Positions 1 to 8,383 of a DNA stretch of 64,000 bases are shown in pieces. The notes under the pieces were generated by a model that did no database searches, was not told the origin of the DNA, and was given only the letters and a program-made list of their open reading frames with translations. A program made the position numbers and the translations under genes. Source of the DNA: Chromatiaceae bacterium. Lineage in GTDB: Bacteria; Pseudomonadota; Gammaproteobacteria; Chromatiales; Chromatiaceae. Numbering within the stretch: the first letter of the stretch is position 1; each line of letters starts with the position of its first letter. The stretch spans positions 930,001 to 994,000 of the forward strand of contig JADKCI010000002.1 of assembly GCA_016714645.1 (NCBI GenBank), given 5' to 3'.

Positions 1-427
1 AGGACTTATTTTCGATCGTATAGGCCGGATAGTTGAACTGGGAATTTGGTGCCGGGGCTATCCCCGCGCCCCCGCCCAGGCTGGTTGAATCGGGCAAGGG
101 ATCGGAGTCGGGTCCATAACTCCAGACTTTGGTCGCTGGAAAGACGTCGGCGCGGCCGTTAAGCGTATTCCAGATGCCGCCGGGCAGGATCTGCTGTTTG
201 AACTGGCGCACCGCGATGTCGTAATCGTTAGCCGCGCCGGTATTTTTCATCACCGGCGGGATGACCAGGGGGGTCACATACTTGGGGATCGTCAAGGGGT
301 CTAGGGTACCGCCCGGCAGAGGCACCGCCTGGGCGGTGGCAAGGGTCAAGGTCAGGGGGGACAGCAGGAACAGGGTCCGTCCGCCCCCCCGGGGCCTAGC
401 CATAGGCGTTGGTTTGCAGTTAGCCAT
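1..427 (-). CDS. Multicopper oxidase, N-terminal part (incomplete at window edge)
   Basis: The minus-strand frame is open from an ATG at 427 to the left edge, about 142 codons. A GGGGGAA ribosome site lies about 5 bases upstream. The product starts with a basic stretch and a hydrophobic segment ending TLATAQA, a Sec-type signal peptide. The mature part begins LPGGTLDPLTIPKYVTPL and continues into PPVMKNTG, typical of the first cupredoxin domain of CotA/bilirubin-oxidase-like multicopper oxidases. Such enzymes oxidise metals or phenols in the periplasm. The copper-binding histidine motifs lie beyond the edge and cannot be checked. An alternative ATG in the same frame is at 403. Substrate cannot be inferred. 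Confidence 0.7.
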   Translation of the reverse strand, partial: MANCKPTPMARPRGGGRTLFLLSPLTLTLATAQAVPLPGGTLDPLTIPKYVTPLVIPPVMKNTGAANDYDIAVRQFKQQILPGGIWNTLNGRADVFPATKVWSYGPDSDPLPDSTSLGGGAGIAPAPNSQFNYPAYTIENKS

Positions 428-755
428 GTGAATTCCCCCAGGTTGGTTTCAGGTTATCGGCATCCGCCTTCCTCGGGGTGATGGGCCCCCTCCACAGACT
501 TACCAGGCTGTAGATAGAGGTCGCTCCGCCACAGACCCACCCGGGGAAGCCTTCAAGGACTTTGTAGCATCCCTTCCTACAAGAAATAATGGGGGAAAAC
601 ACCCAAATGTATGCGCCCAGGCCCCCGTTCCCGCTACTTTTGAGGGCGTTGAAGAGCTTCATGCCCTTATGGCGCGATAGCGCTAGATAGAGGCGCGGGT
701 AGGAGGGTGGTGCGGCTGCGCGGGGAGCGGCAGCCTGTGTGACGGGACCGGCCTT
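428..755. other. Intergenic region between multicopper oxidase and moaD
   Basis: No convincing gene is visible in this 328-base stretch. The only structure noticed is an imperfectly understood inverted repeat at 562-582, with arms TTGTAG and CTACAA separated by 9 bases. It lies about 135 bases upstream of the oxidase start, where a regulator could bind. No strong sigma70 promoter was found. Confidence 0.4.
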
Positions 756-1025
756 TTAACCGCCGGTGACGGGCGGGAAGAAGGCAACCTCGTCGCCATC
801 CTGGACCAGGGTGTCGGGTCGGGCCATTTCCTGGTTGACGGCGGCGAGCAGGCTCTCCTCCCCGCCCAAGGCATCGCTCCAGGGCTCGCCACGCTGACGC
901 AGCAGATGGAGAAGATCCGCCACGCTAAGGGCGCGGTCGAGGTTGGCGAGACTAGGGCAGGGGATGGCCTCGGCGCCCGTACCGAGACGCTCCCGCAGGC
1001 TGGCAAAGTAACGGAGTTGGATCAT
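756..1025 (-). CDS. moaD: Molybdopterin synthase small subunit MoaD
   Basis: This 89-residue ubiquitin-fold protein starts MIQLRYFASLRERLG and ends in the obligatory double glycine (PPVTGG), which is thiocarboxylated to donate sulfur to cyclic pyranopterin monophosphate. MoaD acts with MoaE in molybdopterin synthase; no moaE is present in the window. The ATG at 1025 overlaps the moeA stop codon (ATGA), so the two are translationally coupled. A longer in-frame extension to 1235 exists but lies inside moeA and has no MoaD-like sequence, so the coupled ATG was chosen. Confidence 0.9.
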   Translation of the reverse strand: MIQLRYFASLRERLGTGAEAIPCPSLANLDRALSVADLLHLLRQRGEPWSDALGGEESLLAAVNQEMARPDTLVQDGDEVAFFPPVTGG

Positions 1026-2287
1026 GCCAAGATCTCGTTCAAAGGAAGGTACTGGACCCTGTTCCCGCGCCTGATGGTCTGGTTGGCGGGGATGACCGCC
1101 AGCCCGTCCGCCCAGGTGACGGAACTGAGGACGCCGGAGGACTGACGGGGATAGAGGCGGATCTCCGGCTGGCCATCGGCGCCGGCTGCCAGGCGAGCGC
1201 GGGGAAATTCCATGCGATCGGCGGCCTTGGGCCAATCGAAGCCGGCAGGGACCGCGAAGGCCTGGGGCTCCAGGTTGCCCGCGCTGCCCTGCATTCGGCG
1301 TATGAAGGGCCGGGCGAAGAGGCAGAAGGTGACGAAGAGGGACACCGGGTTACCCGGGGTGCCGATGAAGGGCGTCCGTGCGGGGCCCAGATGCCCGAAG
1401 GCCAGCGGCTTACCGGGGCGGATGGCGACCTTCCAGAGATCAAGGGTGCCGATCCGTTCCACGGCCAACTTGACATGATCCTCCTCGCCCACCGAAACGC
1501 CGCCGCTCCCCAGCACCAAGTCCGCCTGGCTAGCGGCGGCGGTCAGGGTGGCGATGGTCGCCTCCAGGTTGTCCGGCACCCTGCCCAGGTCCAGGGTCTC
1601 GCAACCCAGCCCCGCCAGCAGGCCAAGCAGGGTGAACCGGTTGGAGTTATAGATCTGCCCGGGGCCCAGGGGCTGGCCGGGCATCACCAATTCGTCGCCA
1701 CTGGCAAAAACCGCGACCTTGAGCCGCCGCCAGACGTTCAGCTCCGCCACACCCACGGAGGCCGCCAGGCCCAGGTGCTGCGGAAGCAGGCGGGTACCGG
1801 CGGCCATGATTTCGGCCCCGGCCTGGATGTCCTCGCCGGCGCGCCGAATATTGGCGCCGGGTGTCACCGCCAGGGGTATGACGACCGCGTCACCCTCGGC
1901 GCGGCAGACCTCCTGGATCACGACCGTGTCGGCCCCCTCGGGGATCGGGGCGCCGGTGAAGATGCGCGCCGCGGTGTCGGGCTCCAGCCGGGTTCCCGGT
2001 TTTCCGGCGGCGATGCGTTGGGAGACGCGCAGGCGGCCCTGGGTCCCCGCCAGATCCCCGGCCCGCAGGGCGTAACCGTCCATGGCACTATTGTCCCAGC
2101 CGGGGACGGTGATCTGGCTCACCACCGGGGTCGCCAGGACTCGCCCCAGCCCCTCCAAAGTGGGGAGGTTTTCGTGCTCCTGGACGGGAACGGCCTGGGC
2201 CAAGAGGCGTTGCACGGCCTCGTCCTTTCTCAGGAGGGCTTTGGATCCGGCTGGGTCAGCGTAGCAACCATCGGGGGGGCTAGTCAT
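1022..2287 (-). CDS. moeA: Molybdopterin molybdenumtransferase MoeA
   Basis: MoeA inserts molybdate into adenylylated molybdopterin, the last step of Moco synthesis. The 421-residue product is close to the usual length of about 400-410. Visible signatures are DNSAMDGYA near residues 65-73, GSGGVSVG at 260-267, GKPLAFG near 292-298 and GTPGNPVS near 309-316, all typical of MoeA/gephyrin-E proteins. It is the middle gene of moaB-moeA-moaD, begins 41 bases after moaB and overlaps moaD by 4 bases. Confidence 0.95.
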   Translation of the reverse strand: MTSPPDGCYADPAGSKALLRKDEAVQRLLAQAVPVQEHENLPTLEGLGRVLATPVVSQITVPGWDNSAMDGYALRAGDLAGTQGRLRVSQRIAAGKPGTRLEPDTAARIFTGAPIPEGADTVVIQEVCRAEGDAVVIPLAVTPGANIRRAGEDIQAGAEIMAAGTRLLPQHLGLAASVGVAELNVWRRLKVAVFASGDELVMPGQPLGPGQIYNSNRFTLLGLLAGLGCETLDLGRVPDNLEATIATLTAAASQADLVLGSGGVSVGEEDHVKLAVERIGTLDLWKVAIRPGKPLAFGHLGPARTPFIGTPGNPVSLFVTFCLFARPFIRRMQGSAGNLEPQAFAVPAGFDWPKAADRMEFPRARLAAGADGQPEIRLYPRQSSGVLSSVTWADGLAVIPANQTIRRGNRVQYLPLNEILA

Positions 2288-2328
2288 GGTTCGTTCTCTC
2301 GCTAACCGGGGTGGATTTCGGGGCGGAA

Positions 2329-2859
2329 CTACTTCTCCAGCACCCGCTTGAGGAGTTGGGCGAAGTTGCAGGGCCGGGTGCGGTGGTCGAGCTGGGGCGC
2401 CAGGATCTGGTCCCAGGCCGTGCGGCAGGCGCCGCTGGAGCCCGGCAGGCAGAAAATGAAGGTGCCGTTGGCCAGGCCGGCGAGGGCGCGGGACTGGATG
2501 CTGGCGATGCCGATCTCCTCTCGGGAGAGGGCCCGAAAGAGTTCGCCGAAGCCCTCGATGCGCTTGTCGAGGAGGGGCCCGATAGCCTCCGGCGTACTGT
2601 CGCGGCCGGTGACCCCTGTGCCGCCCGTGGCCAGAACCACCTGAATGTCGGGAGCGGCAATCCAGCGCGAAAAGACGGCCCGCATCCGATAGATATCATC
2701 GGGAATGATCTCGTGTGCCACCACCCGGTGCCCAGCGGCTGCGGCCTTGTCGCGCAGCAGAGCCCCGGATTTATCCTCGGCCTCCCCCCGGCTGTCCGAG
2801 ACCGTCAGGACGGCGATATTCAGGGGGATAAAGCCGGTATCCTCAAAGTGTTCAGTCAT
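2329..2859 (-). CDS. moaB: Molybdenum cofactor biosynthesis protein MoaB
   Basis: This 176-residue protein belongs to the MoaB/Mog family, which adenylylates molybdopterin before metal insertion. The family signature SDSRGEAEDKSG lies near residues 21-32 and the MPT-binding TGGTGVTGRD at 78-87, followed by STPEA. It is first in a three-gene minus-strand cluster with moeA and moaD. The cluster lacks moaA, moaC and moaE, which must be elsewhere. Confidence 0.93.
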   Translation of the reverse strand: MTEHFEDTGFIPLNIAVLTVSDSRGEAEDKSGALLRDKAAAAGHRVVAHEIIPDDIYRMRAVFSRWIAAPDIQVVLATGGTGVTGRDSTPEAIGPLLDKRIEGFGELFRALSREEIGIASIQSRALAGLANGTFIFCLPGSSGACRTAWDQILAPQLDHRTRPCNFAQLLKRVLEK

Positions 2860-3113
2860 ATCGTTGATTGCGGATTAGCCTGCAAGCCGAGGTAGGGGAC
2901 GGGGGCCTGGCGCTGAGTTAGGCCAGACCGACTGAAAATCATGGCTATTTGTCAAGGGTGCGACAGGCTGAAACGATCAGGGTCGAGGGACCGCTCCGAC
3001 AGCCAGCCTCTATCCATCCTAACCAGCGCGCCGCGACGCGGCAACCTGTAATCGGGTCAACCGCCTTAAATAGGCCGGGCCGGGGTGGAGCGACCCGGCA
3101 CGACCCCGCCCGG

Positions 3114-3374
3114 CTACTGGGTTACGGCGCAGTAGGCTCGGAAGGCCTCCTCCGTCGAAGGGAACCCCCGCGTTTGCGCCAACTCCCAGGACCGGACGCA
3201 CCGCTGCTCCCGCGCGCACCCGGAATAACCCGCCGAGCCGATGCACCCCTGGGCATCGCGGTCGGAGCCGAACATGCTTGCCGGGCGCGACTCCGTGCCG
3301 CTCACCTCCGCAGATGCTTCTGTCCCCGCCGTCAGAGCGCGGCCCGCAAGGAGCGGTTGCCACGCTATCAACAC
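3114..3374 (-). CDS. Small Cys-rich secreted protein, function unknown
   Basis: The frame gives about 86 residues from a GTG at 3374. A hydrophobic N-terminus suggests export. The C-terminal part has a compact cysteine motif, GCIGSAGYSGC...QRCVRSWELA...RAYC, that I associate with short conserved hypothetical exported proteins of proteobacteria. The start is uncertain: the frame continues upstream through TKIKRVIG without an ATG, and an ACG sits behind a GGAG where a start might once have been. The terminal repeat of the IS3 element begins only about 34 bases upstream (3409), so the native promoter has been displaced. Read-through from the transposase, on the same strand, is possible. Confidence 0.5.
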   Translation of the reverse strand: MLIAWQPLLAGRALTAGTEASAEVSGTESRPASMFGSDRDAQGCIGSAGYSGCAREQRCVRSWELAQTRGFPSTEEAFRAYCAVTQ

Positions 3375-3431
3375 CCCAATGACCCTTTTTATTTTCGTCT
3401 CCGGTCGTTGTCAAGGAAGATGTCGCGTCAG

Positions 3432-4992
3432 CTAGGCCGTTGTTGGTGTCGATTGTGGCTCCTGTTTCAGGGGTTTTCCGGGATTCAGAAGCACGACGGC
3501 ATCGGGCTCCCCGTTGCGGATCGCGCCGCTCCAGCGTTCCGGGTATTGCGCCTTGGCGGCCGCGTAGAGACCTCGGCGTCCGGCGAGCAAGGCCTGATCC
3601 TCCCCGCGGTGACGCTGTCCCGGCGTGACGAACTTCAGGGCACGGTGGCGATGGGCCTCGTTGTACCCGGCGACGAAGCCCGCGACCCAGCGCCGCGCGC
3701 TGGCGAGACCGTCGAAGGGTTGGGCGGGAAAATCGGGTTGGTACTTGAGGGTCTTGAACAGGGCCTCGGAGTAGGGGTTGTCGTTGCTCACCGCCGGTCG
3801 GCTGAACGAGGGCACCACCCCGAGGCGTTGCCGGGTCGCAAGCAGGGTGGCGCCCTTCATCGGCGAGCCGTTGTCCGCATGTAGCACCAGGGTCTGGCGG
3901 GGTACGCCTGCGCCTTGATACGCCGCGGTGAAGACCGCGGCGGCAGGTTTGGCGCTTTCCTGCGCGAAGACCGCCCAGCCGACGATCTTGCGGCTGCAGA
4001 CAGCCACATCCATGAATAGGTACCGATAGCAGCAGCTCCCCTTCAGCGTGTTGGCCACATAGGTGATGTCCCAGCGCCACAGCGGGTTGGGTCCGGTCGC
4101 CTGCAGCGGCGCGGGGCGCTGCCGGGTCGGAGCACGGGCCTGGCCGCGACGGGCGAGCTGCCCTGCCGCGCGCCGCACCCGGTAGCAGCGCGAGGCCGAG
4201 GCGATGTCAATGCCTTGGTCGGCCAGGGCCGGGACGATCGGGTGGGGGGCTGGTGGGCGAACTCCGGGCGGTTGGCGACCGCCAGGATCGCCGCGCGCGT
4301 CGCCGCGTCGAGGCGGTTGGCCGGCGTGCGCGCCGCCCCGGCCGCGGCTCGGGCATCGGCCGTGATGCCTGCGGTGCTGCGCCAGCGTTGCCGGGTGCGC
4401 AGCGACAGGCCCAGGCACCGACAGGCCGGCTGCTGGCGCGCCCCGGCGCGACAGGCCTCCGCGATGAGCGTGCTCACGGTGCGGCGCTGCTCCAGGTCGA
4501 TAGGCCGTCCGCGGGAGCCATGAAGCGGGCGTGGACTTTTTTTGGGAGCACCAGCAGGGCGGCGGTCTCCGCCAACGCCTGCTCCTTGAAGGCCAGCTCG
4601 GGCGTCAGGGCACTGATCCGTTGTTGATCCTCGCGCCGGGCGGCCCGCGCGATCCGATCCGATACCGGCGTATTGGCCGGCACGCAGGCCGTCCGCCAGG
4701 TTTCGACCTGCTGGGGGTAGAGGCCCGGCGCGCGGCAGGAGGCGCTCAAGGCTGCGGCATCCAGCGCGCTGGTCGCCAGCACCACGGCGAACTGCTGGGC
4801 GCTGCTGCGCTCGTGCGCACCGCTTGGCGCCGGGGCCGCCGCGGGATCGGCCTTCACGGCCAACGTGCGCCAACGTTAGAGGGTGTCCTTGGGGATCCCC
4901 GTCTCTTGCGCCAACTCGCCAACAGCGCGGCGCTGCGGGGGCAGCATCTTAGCCATGAGGCTGGCTTTGAACTCGGGTGAAGAGTGGGTCAT
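3432..4992 (-). pseudogene. IS3-family transposase OrfAB, broken
   Basis: OrfA starts at the ATG at 4992 (MTHSSPEFKASLMAKML), a helix-turn-helix protein, and is interrupted by TAA at 4876-4878 between DTL and RWRT in the same frame. OrfB follows through the A7 run at 4537-4543 and carries the rve-type DDE core: D in RWDITYV, D in VLHADNGSPMKG, and E in NDNPYSEALFKTLKY. A second frame change lies in the C6 run near 4242-4247, between EFAHQPP and HPIVPALADQG; one extra C would restore the frame. The catalytic domain itself is intact. Without the stop and the shift it would be a functional IS150/IS3-like transposase. Confidence 0.75.
4537..4543 (-). other. A7 slippery sequence for programmed -1 frameshift
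   Basis: On the minus strand CCC is followed by seven A and then G. OrfA reads VLPKK up to this point, and a -1 slip continues into the frame reading RGRPIDLEQRRTVST. A run of six or seven A followed by G between orfA and orfB is the usual programmed frameshift site of IS3-family elements, so this frame change is probably native rather than a mutation. Confidence 0.6.
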
Positions 4993-5039
4993 GAATGAAT
5001 ACCAGTTGTGCGTCGTCGAGGGCTTGCGCCGCGCGATCT

Positions 5040-5086
5040 GGCGGTCAAGGTCCCGTCGCCCTACGGGCTCCTTCCCGTTGACCGCC
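5040..5086 (-). other. Stem-loop in the leader of the IS3 orfA
   Basis: Nine-base arms GGCGGTCAA and TTGACCGCC enclose an inner CCCGT/ACGGG pair. The structure lies just upstream of the orfA start at 4992, inside the element. Many insertion sequences use such hairpins to block translation of transcripts entering from outside; that role here is inference. Confidence 0.4.
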
Positions 5087-5360
5087 AGACCGCGCCAAGT
5101 CCCTCGACAACGATGATGCCCCATCGTCACATAAAATCTCCGCGGGGGAGGTGACATTTATCCTGACACTGGGGCTGTGCGGCGACCCGGCACCTAGCCG
5201 GGACAAGACGGCGGTGATCCAGTACCGTTGTGGACGGTGACCAAACTGCCACCGTCAGCGAGGGCGATTTCGTAAAATTGCGGTGCCGATAGCGGGGGGC
5301 CGCCGGGCCTGGGGCGCTGGAAGTGCTCATTAGGAGCATCGGGTAAATCATGAGCTGCTT

Positions 5361-5565
5361 ATGAAGGACTCACCCACCGCCCTCTCGCTCCTAAGCTGGG
5401 ACGCAACCAGCGTTTTTGCCAGAGAAGGGTGAATTAACCTTCACTACCGAAAAGGGCCTGTCACGTGATCTCAAGGCGGGCGATGCTTGGATAGAACTCG
5501 TGGACCAGCTTCACTTTGGTGAAAACAAAGGACAGGAAGTCGTCCTGACCTTTACACATACTTGA
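5361..5565 (+). pseudogene. Cupin-domain protein relic
   Basis: A short frame from ATG 5361 (MKDSPTALSLLSWDATSVFAREG) stops at TGA, and the coding potential continues in the next frame as GELTFTTEKGLSRDLKAGDAW followed by IELVDQLHFGENKGQEVV. The pattern of a GEL turn, AGD and an HFGEN segment resembles a small cupin_2 domain, but the family call is tentative. The relic is frameshifted and then cut at 5544 by the IS4-type element; the last codons to 5565 are inside that element. Confidence 0.35.
5536..5544. repeat. Target site duplication, left copy (GAAGTCGTC)
   Basis: The nine bases GAAGTCGTC immediately precede the left terminal repeat of the IS4-type element and are repeated exactly at 7921-7929. 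Nine-base duplications are typical for IS50/Tn5 and IS10 relatives. Confidence 0.85.
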
Positions 5566-5569
5566 GTCC
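5545..5569. repeat. Left terminal inverted repeat of the IS4-type element
   Basis: It begins CTGACC, then TTTACACA, then TACTTGAGTCC. It pairs with the complement of 7896-7920 at 20 of 25 positions. Confidence 0.75.
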
Positions 5570-5578
5570 ATTCCTTTC

Positions 5579-7866
5579 TCACGAAGTATCCTCCGGCGGC
5601 GGCCGCAAATACCCCGGCGGATACTCATCGCGCCAGCTCGCCCGCTCCTCCGGGCGATAGATCAGATACCTCTCGATCGCCACGTCCAGCTTCTGCAAGC
5701 CATGCCACAGCACCTCCGTCCCCGGGTGGCCATCGGCCTTACGGCCCTGGAAGCCGCCCTTGATGGCGATCCAGCGGGTCGCCTCTTGCAGGGTGGGTGG
5801 CTGCTCGGGCAGAACGGTGGTTTGATGAAACCAGCTAAACAGCGCCTGCCATTCCGGATCCTGGAAGAACAGGGTGCAGGGGGCGTCAGGATCCATGCGG
5901 CCCAGCATCGTCAGATAGTAAATGCGCCAGGCCACCACCAGATCGATGGCCAGGCAATTCTCCAGGCGGGCCACGCAGCCCAACTGGCGCTCCTCGATCT
6001 GGCAACCGGTCTTGAGGGTGCGATGAAACACCTCGATGCCCCAGCGCGCGCCATACCAGCGCACCCGCTCCTGGGCCTCGGCCAGGGTGGTGGTGGCGAC
6101 GTTGGTCAGCAACAGCCAGTCCACCCGTCGACCCCCGGGGGCAGGGGCCGCTGCGCAGCAACACCGCCCACAGCGCCAGCGGGCTTTCTTTAAGATTCCC
6201 GGGCGGTTTGAGCGTCACCGGCCCACAGCGCAGCGCCAGCTCCGCGGTGCGCGCCGCTTGCGCGCCGCGGCGCGGCAGTACCAGGGCGAGGCGCCCCGCC
6301 ACCTCCAGACCGCCCAGGTGGTCCCACAACGGGGTCAGCCCCTCAGCGCTCATCACCTGGCGCTGCCGGCCCCGGTTGGCCCGCACCAACAGGCGCGGAC
6401 TCTGGGGATCGCGTGCCAGGGCGAAGAGTTCGAACAGGTCGGCCTCGCGGTCGCCGATGCTCACCAGGGTGGTCTGGGGCACCTGGGGGCGATCGCCTGC
6501 AGGGTGCGGTAGGCTGCCAGCCACTTGCCGCTTTCCCGCACCTCGGGTTCCCGGCGGGTCTGATGTTGGTCGGGGTCACGCGCCCAGCACGCGGCGCTCA
6601 CCACCCCAAGGGCACGCCCTCGGGGTGAAGGCGTGGCTGTTATGCAGCACCAGGCCGACGGGGCCGCCGTCGGTCTTGTTCCCGATCGGCCCCAGCCCCG
6701 CCGTATCGGGATGGCCGGTGTAGTTGAGCGAGGTCGTGTCCTGGGGCACCAGCACCAGGGGCTGGGCGCCCATCCGGGCGATCACCGCCTCCCGGTGGGC
6801 GCCGAGTATGACGTGCATGTTGATCCGCGGGTTGCCAAAGAAACGATAGGCCGCGACCGTCCGGGCGCGGTCGGCGCAGCGGCGGGTGAGACTCCGGGAC
6901 TGGACGTCGCCCCAGAAGTCCGCGGCCAGATGATACAGGCGGTGTTTGAGACGGGCATCCCAGACTTTGAGGCCACCAAATTCTTCCTCGGTCCAGTCGG
7001 CCGGCGTACTGGGGCGCTCGGCGGGCAAGCCGTGCGGGCCCCTGGCGCAGCCGCTGGCGGGCATCATCCGCCAGGGGCGCACCCACAGGGCCTTCGGTAC
7101 GCCGTCCCGGCGGCCGGCGCTGTGGCCGATGCATTCCCAGCCGGCGGCGGCGTAGCAGGTGCCGGCATAGTCGGGATGGACGAAGGTCTCCAGCAGCGGG
7201 GCCGCACGCCATAGCGGGCTTCCCAGTCCGCCGGCAAACGGCGGGCCAGCTGGCCCAAGAGATGGGAGGCCAGGTGGGGTACGCGTACCCCAGGCAAGAT
7301 CAGGAAGCGGGCATTGGCGACGACCCGGGCGAGGTTACCGCGGCGGGTGGCCTCGTTCCAGCCGATCCAGTGGTCGCGATCCTGGAGGGCAAAGCTGGCC
7401 GCTTGGCAGGCGGCGGCGCCCAGGTCGCCGTGGGCGGAGCGGAAGAGGTAGCGCAGTTGGGCGCCGCACAGGGGTTTATCGCCCAGGGGTGCTGGACCAT
7501 GAGTTGGTGGTAGGTGTCGCGTTCCGCGGCGGTGTCCACCACCACGAGGTCGATGGGACCCAGGGCGGCCAGGTCGCCCGTTACTTCAGCCACCGGCAGC
7601 GGCGCTGGCGCCACCGTGGCGGGTGCCGGGCGGGGGCCGGCGGGAAAGGGTGTCGCCACGGGCAGCGTCACGGCGCCGCGCCGGTGGAGCTCGGCCAGCG
7701 CGCGGCGGGCGCTGCCCAGGCAGCGTTGGCCCTGGGCATTGGTCCAGTTCAGCCAGTCTCACACCCGTTCCGCCAGGGCGCGGCGGCTGAGGGCGGGCTC
7801 CTGACCGACGGTGGCCATGATGCGCTCGCGTAGGGGGGTGTCAAACCATTGGCCACAGACTCTCAT
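5579..7866 (-). pseudogene. DUF4338-IS4 family transposase, multiply frameshifted
   Basis: Read from ATG 7866 with repaired frames this gives about 760 residues. The first part (MRVCGQWFDTPLRERI, LSRRALAERV, RDHWIGWNEATRR, NARFLILPGVRVPHLASHLL, ADWEARYGVRPLLLETF) is the DUF4338/DruA-like domain. The second part is a Tn5-like transposase: EEFGGLKVWDARLKHRLYHL DNA-binding region, first Asp in VLVPQDTTSLNY, second Asp in SIGDREADLFELF, and Glu in the Y-x-x-RWGIE-x-FH-x6-K signature, then a C-terminal WIAIKGGFQGRKADG box. An in-frame TGA (7759-7761) replaces a likely Cys codon after ALAERV. Frame changes occur near 6130, 6490, 6600, 7080 and between 7200 and 7500, mostly at C/G runs. Confidence 0.8.
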
Positions 7867-7895
7867 GGCCGGGGAGCGTAGCGGCCGGGCGGCGC

Positions 7896-7920
7896 GGAGT
7901 CAAGTGTGTGTAGGGATCAG
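7896..7920. repeat. Right terminal inverted repeat of the IS4-type element
   Basis: It reads GGAGTCAAGTGTGTG then TAGGGATCAG and is the partner of 5545-5569. It lies 30 bases upstream of the transposase start. Confidence 0.75.
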
Positions 7921-7929
7921 GAAGTCGTC
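7921..7929. repeat. Target site duplication, right copy (GAAGTCGTC)
   Basis: An exact copy of 5536-5544, directly after the right terminal repeat. Joining the two copies reconstructs the empty site between the cupin relic and the guanine deaminase relic. Confidence 0.85.
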
Positions 7930-7936
7930 AAACCCC

Positions 7937-8383
7937 GAACATGAGAAATCCGTTCGCCGGGCTATCGAGCTGTCGGCATAGGCGTCTCTGGAATACGGTA
8001 CCGGAGGTGTATTTGGGGCCGTCATCGTGAAGGACGGGAAAATCATATCGGAAGGAATGAACCGCGTGGTGGCGAGTCATGATCCAACCTGGCATGGAAA
8101 AAAGGAGGCCATCCGGCTGGCCTGTATCACCCTGCAGAGCTTCAAACTACCGGGCTGTATTCTTTATACCTGGGCGGAACCCTGTCCGATGTGTATGGCT
8201 ACCTGCTATTGGGCGGGCATCGAAGAGGTTTACTAAGCCGCGACCGTGGAAGACGCCTTTAAATATGGCAAATTCGACGACCGCCCGATCTACGAACAAC
8301 TGGCGCTGCCAAAGGAGCATCGTTCAATCAAAATGACCCAGCTTCTTCAGGACGAGTCCGTCGAGGTCTGGAAAAAAATATAA
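7937..8383 (+). pseudogene. Guanine deaminase relic (cytidine deaminase-like fold)
   Basis: A single frame reads EHEKSVRRAIELSA, stop (TAG 7979), ASLEYGTGGVFGAVIVKDGK, then NRVVASHDPTWH, AEPCPMCMATCYWAGIEEVY, stop (TAA 8234), AATVEDAFKYGKFDDRPIYE and on to TAA 8381-8383. This is the guanine deaminase (GuaD) type of nucleoside deaminase, which converts guanine to xanthine. The zinc ligands PCxxC remain, but the catalytic HAE is changed to HGK (TWHGKKEAIR). Two internal stops, loss of the proton-shuttle Glu and lack of a recognisable start codon make it dead. It abuts the IS4-type insertion. Confidence 0.8.

Larger units (their letters stand above)
3409..5168 (-). mobile_element. IS3-family insertion sequence, degenerate
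   Basis: The element is bounded by imperfect 18-bp inverted repeats: TGTCAAGGAAGATGTCGC at 3409-3426 and the complement of TGTCAGGATAAATGTCAC at 5151-5168, matching at 13 of 18 positions with TGTCA tips. It contains an orfA/orfB pair on the minus strand joined by an A7 slippery run, the classic IS3-family layout. At about 1.76 kb it is slightly long for the family. No clear target duplication was seen in the flanks (CGT versus CTG), consistent with an old insertion. Confidence 0.7.
5545..7920 (-). mobile_element. IS4/Tn5-type insertion sequence with a DUF4338 region
   Basis: The element is 2376 bp long, ends in 25-bp imperfect inverted repeats (20 of 25 matching) and is flanked by a perfect 9-bp direct repeat. 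Its single broken coding region spans nearly the whole length on the minus strand and encodes first a DUF4338 (DruA-like) region and then an IS4-family DDE transposase of the Tn5/IS50 type. The intact target duplication shows that both ends still belong to one insertion event, even though the coding region carries several frame changes and a stop. Confidence 0.85.

Noticed and set aside
5127..5351. Minus-strand frame of 74 codons between the two insertion sequences
   Set aside because: It crosses the IS3 terminal repeat, has an arginine/proline-rich composition typical of antisense frames and no recognisable motif.
7300..7671. Independent small gene on the minus strand inside the IS4-type element
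   Set aside because: Its N-terminal part matches the DUF4338 region (EVTGDLAALGPIDLVVVD) and its C-terminal part is a shifted frame of the same domain, so it is a fragment of the broken transposase gene.
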